A program made the position numbers and the translations under genes. Under the pieces are notes generated by a model. The model ran no database searches, was not told where the DNA came from, and saw only the letters and a program-made list of their open reading frames with translations. Positions 63,318-64,000 of a stretch of DNA of 64,000 nt are shown here, piece after piece. The stretch is from Myxococcales bacterium (GTDB lineage: Bacteria > Myxococcota_A > Polyangia > Polyangiales > Polyangiaceae): contig JADKKK010000004.1 of assembly GCA_016720545.1 (NCBI GenBank), positions 248,001 to 312,000 of the forward strand, given 5' to 3'. Numbering within the stretch: position 1 is the stretch's first letter; the number at the start of each line of letters is the position of its first letter.

Positions 63318-64000
63318 CTACATCCCGACCGGCGGATCCATCGCCTCGCCCAGGAGGAGCGCGCGGGCCTCGCCCACGAGGGACACCGAGCCACACACGA
63401 GCACGACGCCGCGGAGCCCCACGGCCGCGCGCGCCGCGCAAAGCGCGTCCGCCGGTGTGCCCATCGCTTGCCCACCGGCCAGCGCCGCGAGCGCGGCGGG
63501 GGGCGCGGCGGCGCGGCTCCGAGGCTCCGCGTAGAAGCGCCGCGGCGTGAGCGGCGCGAGGATCGCGAGTGTGGCGGCGAAGTCCTTGTCGGCGAGGGCG
63601 CCGAAGACCAACGCCAGGGGCCGCTCGCGGAGCGTGGCTCCAGGGGGCCACCCTCGAGGCGCGACCGAAGGCTCACTCCCGTTGCCCGCGAGGTCTCGCG
63701 CGATGGACGCTGTCAGCGCCTGCGCGCCGTCGGGGTTGTGCGCGGCGTCGAAGAGCCAGGGCCCGTCGGGGGTCTCGAGCCACTCGAAGCGGCCCGGCCA
63801 GCGCGCGCGGTCGAAGCCGAGCTGCACCGAGCCCGCGTCGAGCCCGAGCGCGCGACACACGCGCCGCGCGAGCCGCTCGTTGCGCGCCGGGTAGGTCTCG
63901 TCGGGCGCATCGCGCGCGCCCGCCGGCTCATCGTCGGCCGGCTCGTCCTCCGTCCAGACGGGGAGGGCGCCGCGCGCGAGCGCGACCTCCGCGATGGCGG
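63318..64000 (-). CDS. folC: Folylpolyglutamate/dihydrofolate synthase, C-terminal part
   Basis: The frame is open to the window edge, so the N-terminal ATP-binding domain lies beyond base 64000. The visible 227 codons include the C-terminal ligase domain: GRFEWLETPDGPWLFDAAHNPDGAQAL, LALVFGALADKDFAATLAIL, GVVLVCGSVSLVGEAR. FolC adds glutamate to folates and may also make dihydrofolate. A Glu/Asp/Pro-rich insertion (TEDEPADDEPAGARD) lies near 63915-63960. Confidence 0.88.
   Translation of the reverse strand, partial: AIAEVALARGALPVWTEDEPADDEPAGARDAPDETYPARNERLARRVCRALGLDAGSVQLGFDRARWPGRFEWLETPDGPWLFDAAHNPDGAQALTASIARDLAGNGSEPSVAPRGWPPGATLRERPLALVFGALADKDFAATLAILAPLTPRRFYAEPRSRAAAPPAALAALAGGQAMGTPADALCAARAAVGLRGVVLVCGSVSLVGEARALLLGEAMDPPVGM

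Overview
The window is very GC-rich chromosomal DNA with dense, mostly complete genes. Several traits point to a Myxococcota (Polyangia-like) chromosome: four Hanks-type Ser/Thr kinases, many lipoproteins with Asp/Ala/Gly-rich spacers, PEGA/TPR-type exported proteins, and a SahR-like regulator next to ahcY. This is inference from gene content. No rRNA, tRNA or CRISPR array was seen.

Layout. 1-2.5 kb: end of cysK, a serine acetyltransferase (cysteine synthesis) and a GNAT enzyme. 2.6-8 kb: a translationally coupled DUF455 ferritin-like/ATP-grasp pair, a polytopic membrane protein, an IS1182-like transposase remnant and an asparagine synthase. 8-14.7 kb: glpD, a zinc-ribbon protein, an aldehyde dehydrogenase and two exported or membrane proteins. 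This stretch is bracketed by two inverted copies of a CTAG-bounded repeat and one complete MITE-like palindrome that supplies the stop codon of the next kinase gene. 14.7-25.6 kb: kinase, aminotransferase, DUF72, YbjQ, PLD-like protein, DUF4286, Dus, lipoprotein, small HTH protein and the scpA-scpB condensin pair. 25.7-33.6 kb: an orphan MlaF-type ATPase, thioesterase, lipase, exported proteins and desaturase. Then comes a four-gene minus-strand operon: YscJ/SctJ-like lipoprotein, MlaF-like ATPase, CPBP protease-like protein, Lgt-family protein.

33.7-41.3 kb holds a tandemly duplicated three-gene cassette. Each copy encodes a membrane Ser/Thr kinase, an exported TPR/PEGA-type protein and a lipoprotein beginning at Cys-Gln-Leu, with stop/start overlaps at the junctions. 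It is the strongest candidate here for an uncharacterised envelope signalling module. 41.4-57.7 kb: a SWIM-zinc-finger SNF2 helicase, a large kinase with 33-bp internal repeats, an SGNH hydrolase, a formylglycine-enzyme-like lipoprotein, a lipase, two lipoproteins, a GAF-GAF-cyclase preceded by a coupled 34-codon ORF, a small frameshifted lipoprotein gene and an LTA-synthase-like sulfatase. 57.8-64 kb: sahR-ahcY, a dienelactone hydrolase, a glmM reading frame broken by one base, yajQ and the end of folC.

Two frameshifts, one in the normally indispensable glmM, may be sequencing or assembly errors. Several genes use GTG or TTG starts that overlap the preceding stop, so translational coupling is common in this region.
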